A stretch of DNA of 64,000 bases from Chitinophagaceae bacterium UBA4407 (GCA_002390845.1 DGQT01000112.1:62001-126000), one strand, 5' to 3'. Numbered from the stretch's first letter, positions 16,616 to 27,047 are shown. The notes: generated from the letters alone by a model not told the origin. A program made the numbers and translations.

Positions 16616-18072
16616 ATGTTTGAACAGACTTTTAAAAATATTGACGACATTCTCTGGAAAGAAGCAAGTTGCCAAAGCGAACTGGATTATGTAGAACAAA
16701 CTTCCTGGATTATTTTTCTAAAATATCTTGACGATCTTGAGAGAGAACGCAGCACCAAAGCAGAATTAATTGGAAAAGATTATGAATTTATTATTCAGAA
16801 AAAGTTCAGGTGGGATGTTTGGGCTGCACCAAAAAATAAAGAAAAAAAGATTGACCACCAGAAAGCAATGACAGGTGATGATCTGAAAGACTTTGTAAAT
16901 GCAGAGCTCTTTCCTTACCTGAGAATGTTTAAAGCAGATGCAGACTCTCCAGCTACCATTGAATATAAAATTGGTGAAATATTCGCTGGATTAAGTAATA
17001 AAATAAGCAGTGGTTATAACTTACGTGAAGTAATAAATCTTGTTGATGAGTTACGTTTTCGTACGCATGCTGAGAAACATGAAATGAGTTCTCTGTATGA
17101 GGACAAGATTAAGAACATGGGTAATGCGGGGCGCAATGGTGGCGAATATTACACACCAAGGCCATTAATTAAAAGTATTATCAAAGTAGTAGCGCCTGAA
17201 TTGAAGCAAACCATCTATGATGGTGCAGTTGGCAGCGCTGGCTTCTTATGCGAAGCATTTGAATATTTGAAAGAGAAATACCCAACCGCAGTACGGCTGA
17301 TGATAAAACTTTACAGGCAAAAACTTTTTATGGTAAAGAGAAAAAATCATTGGCATATATTATTGCCACGATGAACATGATATTACATGGCATTGAAACA
17401 CCCAATGTAATACACACCAACACACTGAGTGAAAATCTTGCAGACATACAGGAGAAAGACCGTTATGATATTGTGCTTGCCAATCCTCCTTTTGGTGGCA
17501 AGGAAAGAGCCGAAGTGCAACAAAACTTTCCTATTAAAGGCGGTGAAACGGCTTATTTGTTTTTGCAGCATTTCATTAAAATATTAAGAGCTGGTGGCAA
17601 AGCAGGCATTGTAATTAAAAATACTTTTTTGAGCAATGCTGATAATGCTTCTGTTAGCTTACGCAAGCATTTACTGGAAAGCTGTAACCTGCATACCATA
17701 TTGGATTTACCCGGCGGCACATTTACAGGTGCAGGTGTAAAAACAGTAGTATTGTTTTTTGATAAAGGAACTGCCACAAGAAAAATATGGTATTACCAGT
17801 TAAACCTGGAAAGAAATTTGGGCAAGACCAACCCTTTGAATGAAAATGACCTTGCCGAGTTTATACAACTGCAACAAACGAAAGCTAACAGCGCAAATAG
17901 CTGGACGATAAAGCTTGCAGATATTGATACCACTACATATGACCTGAGTGTAAAGAACCCGAATAAAAAAGAAGAGACCGCTTTGCGTGAACCGAAGCAA
18001 ATTTTAGAAGAGATGAAAACACTAGATGAAGAAACATCCGATATTCTTAACTCAATAATGGAAATGATATGA
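16616..18072 (+). pseudogene. hsdM: Type I restriction-modification DNA methyltransferase HsdM, single frameshift
   Basis: Two overlapping frames, 16616-17374 and 17350-18072, together encode one HsdM of about 485 residues. The first carries the N-terminal HsdM domain and the SAM-binding motif I variant YDGAVGSAGFL. The second carries the catalytic motif IV NPPF (VLANPPFGG) and the remainder. A one-base shift near 17288-17300 separates them: homologous coding continues as STADDKTLQAKTFYGKEKKS in the -1 frame. No slippery heptamer is visible. As written, no intact methyltransferase is made. A sequencing indel is an alternative, since the rest of the operon is intact. The gene ends in a 4-bp ATGA overlap with hsdS. 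Confidence 0.88.
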
Positions 18073-19295
18073 GGAAAGAGTGGGATAGAAAAACCTTAGG
18101 TGAAGTTTGTATTGTAGAAAGAGGTAGTTCTCCGAGACCAATAGATAACTATATAACCGATTCTGATGACGGTGTGAATTGGATTAAAATAGGAGATACT
18201 AAAGGTGTTACGAAATATTTATACTCTACAAGGCAAAAAATTACAAAAGAAGGGGCAAGGCAATCAAGATTTGTAAAAGAGGATGACATTATACTTTCTA
18301 ATTCAATGTCATTTGGAAATCCATTTATAATGAAAACTCAAGGGTATATTCATGATGGATGGTTTGTACTAAGGTTGCCGGAATATTTAGACTCTGAGTA
18401 TTTTTATTATTTGATTACCTCACCAAATGTCCAAAAGCAAATTCAATCTTTAGCAAGTGGTGCAATCGTAAAAAATATCAGTGGCGACTTGGTTAGGAAG
18501 GTTAATCTTTCTTTTCCCAAAAATATATCTGAACAAAAACGTATTGTAGAAATATTGGATGAAACTTTTGCTGCAATTAATAAAGCAAAAGTAAACGTTG
18601 AAAAGAATTTGCAGAATGCAAAAGAACTTTTTGAAGGTTACCTGCAAAATGTTTTTGCAAATAAGGGTAAGGATTGGGAAGAGAAGCGATTGGGTGATGT
18701 ATGTTCTTTAATCACAGATGGCAAGCATGGAGATTGTGAGAATGCAAAAGATTCTGGATATTACTTTCTGAGTGCAAAAGATGTAAGAAACGGCACCTTA
18801 ATTTTTGATGGTGCAAGACAGATTAAAAAAGTTGGTTTTGAAGAAACCCATAGAAGAACTAATTTAAAACCAGGTGATATTTGTATGGTTAATACTGGTG
18901 CTACAATAGGCAGAATGTCTATCGCCCCCGATGATATTAGAACTTATAAATCCACGTTTCAAAAAAGTGTTGCTGTCATAAAAACAATTCCATCGCTAAT
19001 TAATAATTTTTATTGTTGTTATCTCTTAAAATCCGATTTGAAAAAATTAGTCAAGGTATCTTCTGGTACAGCTGTGCCGAATTTATTACTCGGCGATTTA
19101 AAAAAGCATTTAATCAATCTTCCAAAATCGCTAAAAGAACAACAATACATAGTTGCAAAGCTTGATGAGCTATACGAGGAAACAAACAAACTTGAAATTA
19201 TTTATAAAGAGAAACTAAATAGTTTAGAAGAACTAAAGAAGTCAATTTTACAAAAAGCATTTAATGGAGAACTAACAATGGCATCTATTGTATAA
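18069..19295 (+). CDS. hsdS: Type I restriction-modification specificity subunit HsdS
   Basis: 408 residues with the two-half HsdS layout. A first target recognition domain (about 1-150) ends in the conserved helix EQKRIVEILDETFAAINKAK. A second (about 205-350) ends in EQQYIVAKLDELYEETNKLE and LQKAFNGEL. It directs the methylase and nuclease to a bipartite site; the sequence recognised cannot be read. It overlaps hsdM by 4 bp. Confidence 0.93.
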   Translation: MRKEWDRKTLGEVCIVERGSSPRPIDNYITDSDDGVNWIKIGDTKGVTKYLYSTRQKITKEGARQSRFVKEDDIILSNSMSFGNPFIMKTQGYIHDGWFVLRLPEYLDSEYFYYLITSPNVQKQIQSLASGAIVKNISGDLVRKVNLSFPKNISEQKRIVEILDETFAAINKAKVNVEKNLQNAKELFEGYLQNVFANKGKDWEEKRLGDVCSLITDGKHGDCENAKDSGYYFLSAKDVRNGTLIFDGARQIKKVGFEETHRRTNLKPGDICMVNTGATIGRMSIAPDDIRTYKSTFQKSVAVIKTIPSLINNFYCCYLLKSDLKKLVKVSSGTAVPNLLLGDLKKHLINLPKSLKEQQYIVAKLDELYEETNKLEIIYKEKLNSLEELKKSILQKAFNGELTMASIV

Positions 19296-19312
19296 TACTA
19301 AAAATTCTAATT

Positions 19313-21472
19313 ATGCTTGTCCCCGTAAAACAATTAAAAAAAGAAAGCAATCAACTGCCTGCCGGCAAAAAAGATCTTTTTGACTATTCTGATGAAGTAG
19401 TAAAAGAGCCTGCTGAAAAACCATTAATAAAAGAAATTACAAAAGGGAACATCCTCAGCCGGGATGAAAACCTTGACAAAAGAAAAGAAATGATCGAAGC
19501 CAAAGGTTTCGAGCCAACTGATTTTGCTTTCGAAAGGGCTATAGGAAAAAACGATTCTTTATACAGCAACTTTACTGAACTTGTTGCGCTAACCAAAAGA
19601 AAAGTAGGCCGCATTGTAATTGTTGAAGATGGTAAAAGAACAGGTTTTGCTACAGGCTTTATGGTTTCGAAAAATTTACTTCTTACCAACTGGCATGTAT
19701 TTAAAACTGAGGCAATGGCTATAGAAAGCGAGATTCAGTTTTTTTATGAATACGACGTGCAGGGCCATCCCGGAAGCCCTGTTATTTTTAAACTTGATAC
19801 TAAAAAGTTTTATCAATCCAATGAAGGTTTGGATTATTGTTTTGTGGGGGTGCAATCTATTGATACAACAGGGAAGGTGTTACTCGAAAATATTGGTTAT
19901 TTATTTCTTGATAAAGCATTAGGAAAAATTGGCGATGTAAATGTAGAAAGACTAAATATTATACATCACCCATTGGGTGATTACAAACAAATCTCTATAA
20001 GAGAAAATTTATTTGTTGATATAGATGACACAAAAATATTCTATGAAACGGATACAGCACAGGGCAGCAGCGGAAGCCCGGTGTTTAATGACCAGTGGCA
20101 GGTAGTTGGCCTGCATCACAAAAGCATTGCTAAAATGACTCCTGATGGATTTAACTATTTGGATAAAGATGATAAAATTATCCCGGTTATTGATAATAAA
20201 ATAGACTCGACGCGAATAGTGTGGCTAAAAAATGAAGGAATGCGTATAAGTGTAATTTTAAATCACCTGGCAGAAACGAACCCGGCAAATGAATTAATAG
20301 CAGCTATTAATATGCAGCCACCACAAGAAAGTTTGAGTTTTACAATTAACAACACAGGTAATTCAATTAAAAATAATAAAACCACCGCTATGTCAAACGA
20401 TTTTGGTAAAAACATAAATATTAGTGTGCCTGTAAGTGCGTTAAGCAGCGAAAGCACAATTGATATAAGCTTATCAAGTAAAAAAAATATTCCTGTTGCT
20501 GTTATAGCAAACAAAAGCGACACTGTTCCAAAAGATGCACAGGACGAACTGTTGCTTGAGACAGCCAAAGTTGAAAAAGAACAGAACGCCGACTTCAGCA
20601 ATTGCAGAGGTTACGATTCCATGTTTTTGGGAGTGGAGATTTCGCTTCCACAACCCAGAAAATCAATCGAAAAGCAAATCGCTCTTTTAAAGAACAAATC
20701 AAATGAGTTTAAATATTTTAAATACAGCGTCATCTTCAATGCAGTGCGAAAAATGCCACTTATCAGTGCAGTTAATGCAGAAGGAGATGCTTCTAAGCGT
20801 TTGGACAATAGCAAAAGAAGCGACGATTGGTTGAGAGATAGCCGGATTGATATTGAAGCCCAGTTAACTGATAAATTTTATGCTTCTTCCAGGTTTGATA
20901 AAGGACATATGAGTCGCTTTGAAGATGCTAACTGGGATAATACAGAAGAAAAAGCTTTACGGAATGGTATCTATACTTGTTTTTATACCAATGCCTGTCC
21001 CCAGGTTCCGGGCATTAACAGGATGGGTGATAACCTTTGGGGCAAATTGGAAAAAGCTGTTTTAGAAAAAGGTATAAAAAAAGAAACTGGTAAACAGGCA
21101 AGGATGACAGTTTTCAATGGTCCCGTTTTTGATGAAGAGAAAGATAGGATTCGCAAAGGGGTAACTGTGCCAATGCAATTTTTTAAAATAATACTTTGGC
21201 TGAATGATGATAATGAATTAAAAGCAACTGCTTTTAAATTATCGCAGGAGTTGTTAGTAACCGATGATCAATTTGTTGAAAGCATGATGTTGGGCGAGGA
21301 AGCATTGGACATTGATAAATTGGTATCTTATAAAAAATATCAATGCAGTATAAAAAGTCTGGGGATATTGACTAAGATTAACTTTGACCACTTAGAGCAA
21401 TTTGACACTTATAGAACACATGCCGGTAGCAATGAAACCTTGTTAGATAATGAAGAGACCATCATGTTATAA
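19313..21472 (+). CDS. Trypsin-like protease fused to a NUC1 DNA/RNA non-specific endonuclease
   Basis: A 719-residue two-enzyme fusion. Residues about 95-275 form a trypsin-like serine protease with apparent triad His128 (LLTNWHVF), Asp174 (GLDYCF) and Ser253 (QGSSGSPVF). A Ser/Asn/Lys-rich linker (about 335-425) follows. Residues about 430-700 are a DNA/RNA non-specific nuclease of the Serratia-nuclease superfamily: RFDKGHMSR with His532 in the DRGH position, then FYTNACPQ and NLWGKLE supplying Mg-binding Asn and Glu. No signal peptide is seen, so it should be cytoplasmic. It lies between hsdS (17 bp) and hsdR (32 bp) on the same strand, clearly within the operon. A protease-controlled suicide nuclease is an inference. 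Confidence 0.88.
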   Translation: MLVPVKQLKKESNQLPAGKKDLFDYSDEVVKEPAEKPLIKEITKGNILSRDENLDKRKEMIEAKGFEPTDFAFERAIGKNDSLYSNFTELVALTKRKVGRIVIVEDGKRTGFATGFMVSKNLLLTNWHVFKTEAMAIESEIQFFYEYDVQGHPGSPVIFKLDTKKFYQSNEGLDYCFVGVQSIDTTGKVLLENIGYLFLDKALGKIGDVNVERLNIIHHPLGDYKQISIRENLFVDIDDTKIFYETDTAQGSSGSPVFNDQWQVVGLHHKSIAKMTPDGFNYLDKDDKIIPVIDNKIDSTRIVWLKNEGMRISVILNHLAETNPANELIAAINMQPPQESLSFTINNTGNSIKNNKTTAMSNDFGKNINISVPVSALSSESTIDISLSSKKNIPVAVIANKSDTVPKDAQDELLLETAKVEKEQNADFSNCRGYDSMFLGVEISLPQPRKSIEKQIALLKNKSNEFKYFKYSVIFNAVRKMPLISAVNAEGDASKRLDNSKRSDDWLRDSRIDIEAQLTDKFYASSRFDKGHMSRFEDANWDNTEEKALRNGIYTCFYTNACPQVPGINRMGDNLWGKLEKAVLEKGIKKETGKQARMTVFNGPVFDEEKDRIRKGVTVPMQFFKIILWLNDDNELKATAFKLSQELLVTDDQFVESMMLGEEALDIDKLVSYKKYQCSIKSLGILTKINFDHLEQFDTYRTHAGSNETLLDNEETIML

Positions 21473-21504
21473 TTGTAAATCTCAGGTAGCAAAAGCACAA
21501 CCCC

Positions 21505-23832
21505 ATGAACGAAGCTGAAACAAGAGCAGAACTCATAGACCCGAAACTAAAAGAAAATGGCTGGGACAGTAAAGTCAATCCTGATGTAAAAGTGCATCGG
21601 GAATATCATATTACTGCTGGTAAAATAAAAGCAACAGGTGGCAGAAATAAACCCATTATTGCAGATTATTTGCTTACTTATAAAGGTCGCAAGCTGGCTG
21701 TAGTTGAAGCAAAGAGTGACGAGTGCGAAGTAGGTGAAGGTGTGGCGCAGGCAAAAGATTATGCAGAGAAATTACACGTTGATGATACCTATGCCAGCAA
21801 TGGCAAAGAGATTTACCATATAGATATGGATGCTGCCAAAGAAAGATTGGTAGATAATTATCATACACCCGATGCATTATGGAACAAAGCATTTCCTTTA
21901 AAAAATGATTGGCAGGATAAATTTGATGATGTACCCGATGAAACAAAAGGCGGCACAATGGGTGGCAGGTTTTACCAGGATATTGCTGTAGAAAGTGCAC
22001 TGGATGCTATTGCCAAAAAGCAGAACAGGATATTACTCACACTGGCAACAGGAACAGGTAAAACATTTATTGCTTTTCAAATTGCATGGAAATTATTTCA
22101 TACGAGATGGAACTTACAATATGATGGTAAGCGAAGACCAAGAATTTTATTTCTAGCAGACAGGAATATTTTAGCAGACCAGGCTTTTAATGCATTCTCT
22201 GCATTTCCTGAAGATGCACTGGTACGCATAAAACCCAATGAAATAAGAAATAAAGGAAAAGTACCCACCAATGGCAGTATCTTCTTTACTATCTTTCAAA
22301 CCTTTATGAGTGGGCAGGGTAAAGAGGGTAATCCATTACCTTACTTTGGCGAATACCCTACTGACTATTTTGATTTGATTGTGATAGATGAATGTCATAG
22401 AGGTGGTGCAAATGACGAAAGCAACTGGCGTGGCATATTAGAATACTTTTCACCTGCTGTACAAATAGGATTAACAGCCACACCCAAGAGGAAAGAGAAT
22501 GTTGATACGTATAAATATTTCGGTAATCCTGTTTATATTTATTCACTAAAAGACGGCATTAATGATGGTTTTCTTACTCCCTTTAAAGTAAGAAAGATTA
22601 CCACATCATTAGATACTTATACTTACCAATCTGATGATAATATAGTAGAAGGAGAAATTGAAGAAGGCAAGACATACAAGGAGTCTGATTTCAACAGGAT
22701 TATAGAAATAAAAGCCCGTGAAGCAAAGAGAGTAAAAATTTTCATGGACTTAATAGACCAAAATGAAAAAACTTTGGTCTTTTGTGCAGACCAACCTCAT
22801 GCGGCTGCCATAAGAGATTTAATCAATCAATACAAGAAAAGTAAAGAACCCAACTATTGCGTACGTGTAACAGCAAATGATGGAGAATTGGGTGAACAGT
22901 ATTTACGGGAGTTCCAGGATAATGAAAAAAGTATTCCAACAATACTAACTACTTCGCAAAAACTATCTACTGGTGTTGATGCAAGAAATATCCGCAATAT
23001 TATTTTGCTGAGACCTGTAAACAATATTGTTGAGTTTAAACAAATTGTGGGAAGAGGCACAAGGTTGTTTGATGGAAAATATTTCTTTACGATATATGAT
23101 TTTGTGAATGCAAGTGAACGTTTTAAGGACCCCGAATGGGATGGAGAACCAATAGAACCAACGCTGGTTGATCCTCCACCAAAAGGAGATGATGAGGATG
23201 AAAAAGTTGTTCTTGCAGATGAGGGCGATAAAGAATACCAGCCAATTAAAAAGATTAAAATAAAATTAGGCAATGGCAAAGAGCAGTTAATAGAACATAC
23301 TGTTGCCACAACATTTATTGGTGCAGATGGAAGACCAATGACCGTACAGGAATTTTTAGATAGCTTATATGGAAAATTCCCTGCATTGTTTAACGATAAG
23401 GAAGAACTGATAAGAATATGGAGTGAGCCACTTACCGGGAAAACTTTGTTAGATAAACTTGCTGAGGCAGGGTTAGGTAAAGACGAATTTAACACGCTGC
23501 AAAAGATAATCGATGCTGAAAAGAGTGATTTGTTTGATGTGCTGGAATTTATATCTTACTCAGCGAAACCAATAACACGGGAAGAAAGGGTTGCATCTGC
23601 ACAGCAAAATATTTTTGCCTTGCTGAACAGCAATCAGAAAGAATTTATAGAATTCGTTTTAAACAAATACATAGAAACAGGAGTTGAAGAACTGGAACAG
23701 GAAAAACTGCCACATTTACTGGAATTGAAATATCATTCTGTAAGTGATGCTGCAGAGAAGTTGGGAGGAGTGAAAAGTATCAGGATATTGTTTACTGAGT
23801 TTCAGAAGTATCTATACAAGAGAATAGCGTAG
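21505..23832 (+). CDS. hsdR: Type I restriction endonuclease subunit HsdR
   Basis: A 775-residue restriction and translocation subunit. An N-terminal nuclease motif is visible as Asp54 (IIADYLL) and Glu68-x-Lys70 (AVVEAKS). A superfamily 2 helicase follows with Walker A GTGKT at 183-187, DECH at 295-298, GLTATP and a helicase C domain (STGVDARNIRN, VGRGTRLFDG). The length and EcoEI-like C-terminal domain are normal. It completes the hsdM-hsdS-protease/nuclease-hsdR operon. If HsdM is really broken, unmodified DNA would be exposed, although type I HsdR needs HsdM to bind DNA. Confidence 0.94.
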   Translation: MNEAETRAELIDPKLKENGWDSKVNPDVKVHREYHITAGKIKATGGRNKPIIADYLLTYKGRKLAVVEAKSDECEVGEGVAQAKDYAEKLHVDDTYASNGKEIYHIDMDAAKERLVDNYHTPDALWNKAFPLKNDWQDKFDDVPDETKGGTMGGRFYQDIAVESALDAIAKKQNRILLTLATGTGKTFIAFQIAWKLFHTRWNLQYDGKRRPRILFLADRNILADQAFNAFSAFPEDALVRIKPNEIRNKGKVPTNGSIFFTIFQTFMSGQGKEGNPLPYFGEYPTDYFDLIVIDECHRGGANDESNWRGILEYFSPAVQIGLTATPKRKENVDTYKYFGNPVYIYSLKDGINDGFLTPFKVRKITTSLDTYTYQSDDNIVEGEIEEGKTYKESDFNRIIEIKAREAKRVKIFMDLIDQNEKTLVFCADQPHAAAIRDLINQYKKSKEPNYCVRVTANDGELGEQYLREFQDNEKSIPTILTTSQKLSTGVDARNIRNIILLRPVNNIVEFKQIVGRGTRLFDGKYFFTIYDFVNASERFKDPEWDGEPIEPTLVDPPPKGDDEDEKVVLADEGDKEYQPIKKIKIKLGNGKEQLIEHTVATTFIGADGRPMTVQEFLDSLYGKFPALFNDKEELIRIWSEPLTGKTLLDKLAEAGLGKDEFNTLQKIIDAEKSDLFDVLEFISYSAKPITREERVASAQQNIFALLNSNQKEFIEFVLNKYIETGVEELEQEKLPHLLELKYHSVSDAAEKLGGVKSIRILFTEFQKYLYKRIA

Positions 23833-23913
23833 GGGATATGTTTTTCAAAGTGAAACAATTCAACCAACAATTTATACACAATACTAATTAACCTTTAAAA
23901 CAAAATTTACAAC

Positions 23914-25914
23914 ATGTTTTCCTTTAAATCAAAAACCGACCCTGAAGAAAATCAGATTGCAATTCATAATGGACTTGAGATTTTTGAAAAAATAAAAGTT
24001 ACATTAAACGAGGCTCAGTTTTCCATAAAGATAGCGGCCGCTTGGTTTACTGACAATGAATTGTTTCAGCTTTTAGTTGCAAAACAAAAAGCCAACCCAT
24101 CTTGTAAAATAGAAATTGTTCTAGATGATAATAAAGAAAATTATTGGCTGCCTTTCATTGACTTAGTAAAAAATGGTGCAACAGTAAAATTATCTAAGGG
24201 GGTTGGAGATAATGGAAGAATGCATGAAAAGTTTTGTATTGTAGACAATGCCATACTTATAAGCGGATCATATAACTGGAGCAAAAATGCAAGAACTGAT
24301 AACCATGAAAACGTTATTGTTTCAAAAATCTCATCAACAATAGAAAGTTTTGATGCCAAGTTTAAAGAATTACTGGCATCATCAGTGCTGTATGAATCTG
24401 TAAATTTAAATGAAATTTCCATAACAAGTGAAGAAGCTCTATCTGCAATAAACACTCAAGAATCTTTGACTAAAGAATTTGAAAAAGTGCTTGATGAAAT
24501 GATTTTTGCATCTGTTGTAGCGTATAATCGTGACGAACTTGTGAAAAAAGGTTATGAACGAAGTGAAAAATGTTCCGGAGATTCTGCGATTATAAATAAT
24601 GAACTTAATACGGTTTACACAGAACTTTTAAATTCAATTTCCACGTCAGAACAGAAAAAAGAAATAATTAAAGCTAAAGTAAACACTCATCTCCAAGAAA
24701 ATAAATCAGCACTCAAAGAAAAATGTGAAAGAGCTAAAGAGCAATTAAAAGTTGAAGAAGATACTATTGTTAAAGCGCACCTTAATGAAATAAAATATCT
24801 CAAAGAAGGTAACGATAAACTTAAGGAGGAAATTACACAAATTGAAAAATTTCATATTCTAAATAACAATAACAGAATAAACAACCTGATGGATGAAAAA
24901 AAGAGTATTGAAGAGCAGACACTGACTATGCCATTTAGATGGTATGTTGAGATACCGACCTATTTAGCACTACTTGGCGTTTTTTTCTACATACTGCTAT
25001 TTTATTCCTCTGCTGCCTACATATTGATGTTCTCTGAAAGAAATGCTAAAGCAGCAAAACTCCTTGGGCAACCAGTAGAGCAGCTAGGGATATATTACTC
25101 TAAAGCCATACCAAATGCATGGCAAAGCAGTTGGTTTGAAGTGTCCCTAATTTTATTTGTCCCGGTCTTTTTAATTTGTGGAATTATTTACTTAAAAAAG
25201 ATAGAAACAAGCAGATATTTTCCGAAATGGTTGATAAAACTACTAGGTCTTTTTTTCATAGATGGCTTTACAGCCATTGCGGTAACAAAATCCATTCACG
25301 AAAATAATTATTTGGCTGGTTTGGAGGCTGAACATTTTAAGATATCCAACATTTTTTCAGAAATGAATTTTTATTTGGTATTCATATTTGGCATGCTGTC
25401 GCTACTTATTTTTGATTTAATCATAAGCTACATTTTGAAAAATCTTGAAAATAAAAATGAAGTTTACCAGAAAGCTAAAAGCAGGTTATTCATTAACCAA
25501 CTAAATTCGGAAATAAGCACCATTACTAAACAAAATTTGGAATTGAGTGCAATGCTGACAAACAAGAAGGCACTTATTGATAGTAATCTTTATAGAGTAT
25601 CTATTATAGAAAAGGATATTCAACTTCAACCAGGTTTTACCAGCAGAAAGTTAAACTTGCTCGACAATGAAACTGCAAGCCAGATTATCAACCTAGAAAA
25701 TATCGTAAAAATTGCTTACAATAAAATTGACAACGAATTATTTTCATTTTCTACACACTTTATGAAAGATAGAATCAATATTTTTCTGCAAGGTTGGAAT
25801 AACTTTATTTACTCGTATTATTCAAAATCGATTTCAGAAGAAAAAGTAAGGCTGGCAAAAGAAATGAGCAACAATTGGTTTAACGAACACTTTGGAAATT
25901 TACCTAAAAAATAA
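23914..25914 (+). CDS. Membrane-anchored PLD-family protein with coiled coils
   Basis: 666 residues. Residues about 15-150 are a single PLD-like domain with an HKD-type motif (His104-x-Lys106 in MHEKFCIVD, then SGSYNWSKNA), typical of PLD nucleases that dimerise to form the active site. A Lys/Glu-rich coiled coil spans about 240-335, then four membrane helices lie between about 342 and 510. A second coiled coil (about 510-600) ends the protein. It is 81 bp after hsdR on the same strand, and a lipoprotein gene begins 9 bp after it. A membrane-tethered nuclease or phospholipase effector is inferred. Confidence 0.8.
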   Translation: MFSFKSKTDPEENQIAIHNGLEIFEKIKVTLNEAQFSIKIAAAWFTDNELFQLLVAKQKANPSCKIEIVLDDNKENYWLPFIDLVKNGATVKLSKGVGDNGRMHEKFCIVDNAILISGSYNWSKNARTDNHENVIVSKISSTIESFDAKFKELLASSVLYESVNLNEISITSEEALSAINTQESLTKEFEKVLDEMIFASVVAYNRDELVKKGYERSEKCSGDSAIINNELNTVYTELLNSISTSEQKKEIIKAKVNTHLQENKSALKEKCERAKEQLKVEEDTIVKAHLNEIKYLKEGNDKLKEEITQIEKFHILNNNNRINNLMDEKKSIEEQTLTMPFRWYVEIPTYLALLGVFFYILLFYSSAAYILMFSERNAKAAKLLGQPVEQLGIYYSKAIPNAWQSSWFEVSLILFVPVFLICGIIYLKKIETSRYFPKWLIKLLGLFFIDGFTAIAVTKSIHENNYLAGLEAEHFKISNIFSEMNFYLVFIFGMLSLLIFDLIISYILKNLENKNEVYQKAKSRLFINQLNSEISTITKQNLELSAMLTNKKALIDSNLYRVSIIEKDIQLQPGFTSRKLNLLDNETASQIINLENIVKIAYNKIDNELFSFSTHFMKDRINIFLQGWNNFIYSYYSKSISEEKVRLAKEMSNNWFNEHFGNLPKK

Positions 25915-25923
25915 AATTAAAAA

Positions 25924-26930
25924 ATGAAATCGGTTTATAAAGCATTTACACCTTTACTGTTGCTAATTTCTTCCTGTGGTTCAGGGGATCAAAATAGTAC
26001 AGTTATACAAAAAGTAGCACCTAAGGTTAATTACGGCTATAATATTATTGTCGCAGTTGATCTTTCTAATCGGATTTTAAATAACCGACACCTTCAGGAT
26101 CCTGATGTAGTAAAACTTATTACTGATAACCTTAAAAATATTTTTCAAAATTCGATAAATGTTGGAATTAATGACAAGTTTTATCTCACCACTATTAACG
26201 ACGAGGACTTTATAGAGCAATCATATTCAGATTCAATATTTAAAATTGACCTGACAAGATTTAAGACTGATGAGGTTGGAAGATCTAATTACCTATATCA
26301 CAATGACACTGGCACAAACTCTCTCAAATATGATATTTTTAAATTAAATTCAACTTTTGCCAGCTTCTATCAAGCTAAAAAAAGAGAGAAACAATTACCA
26401 GCAGATGTGTGGTATTTTTTTCAAGATAAACTTACATACCCATTTATAGACACTGCATCCCAATCATATGTATTCAATGATCAGCCTATTGTTAGTAAGT
26501 ACAAAAATTATGTCATTTTGTTAACTGATGGTTATATAGAAGCAGGGAGATATAAAATGATCCAGATATGCTGGCAAAAAATAAATCCAGATTTCTTAGT
26601 CAAAATTTAGTAAATGCATTCCGTTCTAGTTTTAAGGACAGTAAACTTTCGTCTATCACTGATTATTTTAATCAAAAAGAATATGGTATTATACCGGTAA
26701 ATAACCCACTATTAAAAGACTGTAAAATACTGGTGCTTGAAATGTATGACAGGTCTTACGAAAATGGAGTTTCAACAAAGACACCTACTGATCTTGAAAT
26801 AATGAAATTATTTTGGAAAGATTGGCTTGTAAAGTCTGGTGTATCAGAGTCTGATATAAAATTAAATGGAACTTTTAATAATTCACAAGATTTAAATTAT
26901 GTGTTCAAAGATTTTTTAGGGATAAGATAG
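25924..26930 (+). pseudogene. vWA-like lipoprotein, split by a one-base frameshift
   Basis: Two frames, 25924-26610 and 26568-26930, join into one protein of about 335 residues. The N-terminus is a lipoprotein signal peptide (LLLLISSC, Cys18). A von Willebrand factor A-like core follows with a MIDAS-like motif Asp46-Leu-Ser48-Asn-Arg (IIVAVDLSNR) and the second-strand motif VILLTDGY. The shift is at an AAAA run near 26553-26556: one extra A would restore GRYKNDPDMLAKNKSRFLSQ. It starts 9 bp after the PLD gene, so the two were one unit. The second MIDAS Ser is Arg, which may weaken metal binding. Confidence 0.75.
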
Positions 26931-26964
26931 AAGTTCACAACGTCTTTATAAAAGAAATTTGCTT

Positions 26965-27030
26965 CGTCGCAATGTCTGCATGCAGGTTTTGTAAGTAGCT
27001 TTTGGAAGATTGCAGAGAAATCAAGGAAAG
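26965..27030. repeat. Degenerate REP-like hairpin
   Basis: CGCAATGTCTGCATGCAGG followed by TTTTGTAAGTAGCTTTTGG and GATTGCAGAG. It resembles hairpins at about 28490-28548 and 38618-38668 (CACAATGTCACCATGCAGG to GGGACATTGCGG). Confidence 0.45.
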
Positions 27031-27047
27031 GAAAGCCTAAAGAAATA

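Noticed and set aside
17280..17310. Programmed ribosomal frameshift in hsdM
   Set aside because: No slippery heptamer or downstream pseudoknot is evident at the shift; a plain indel is simpler.
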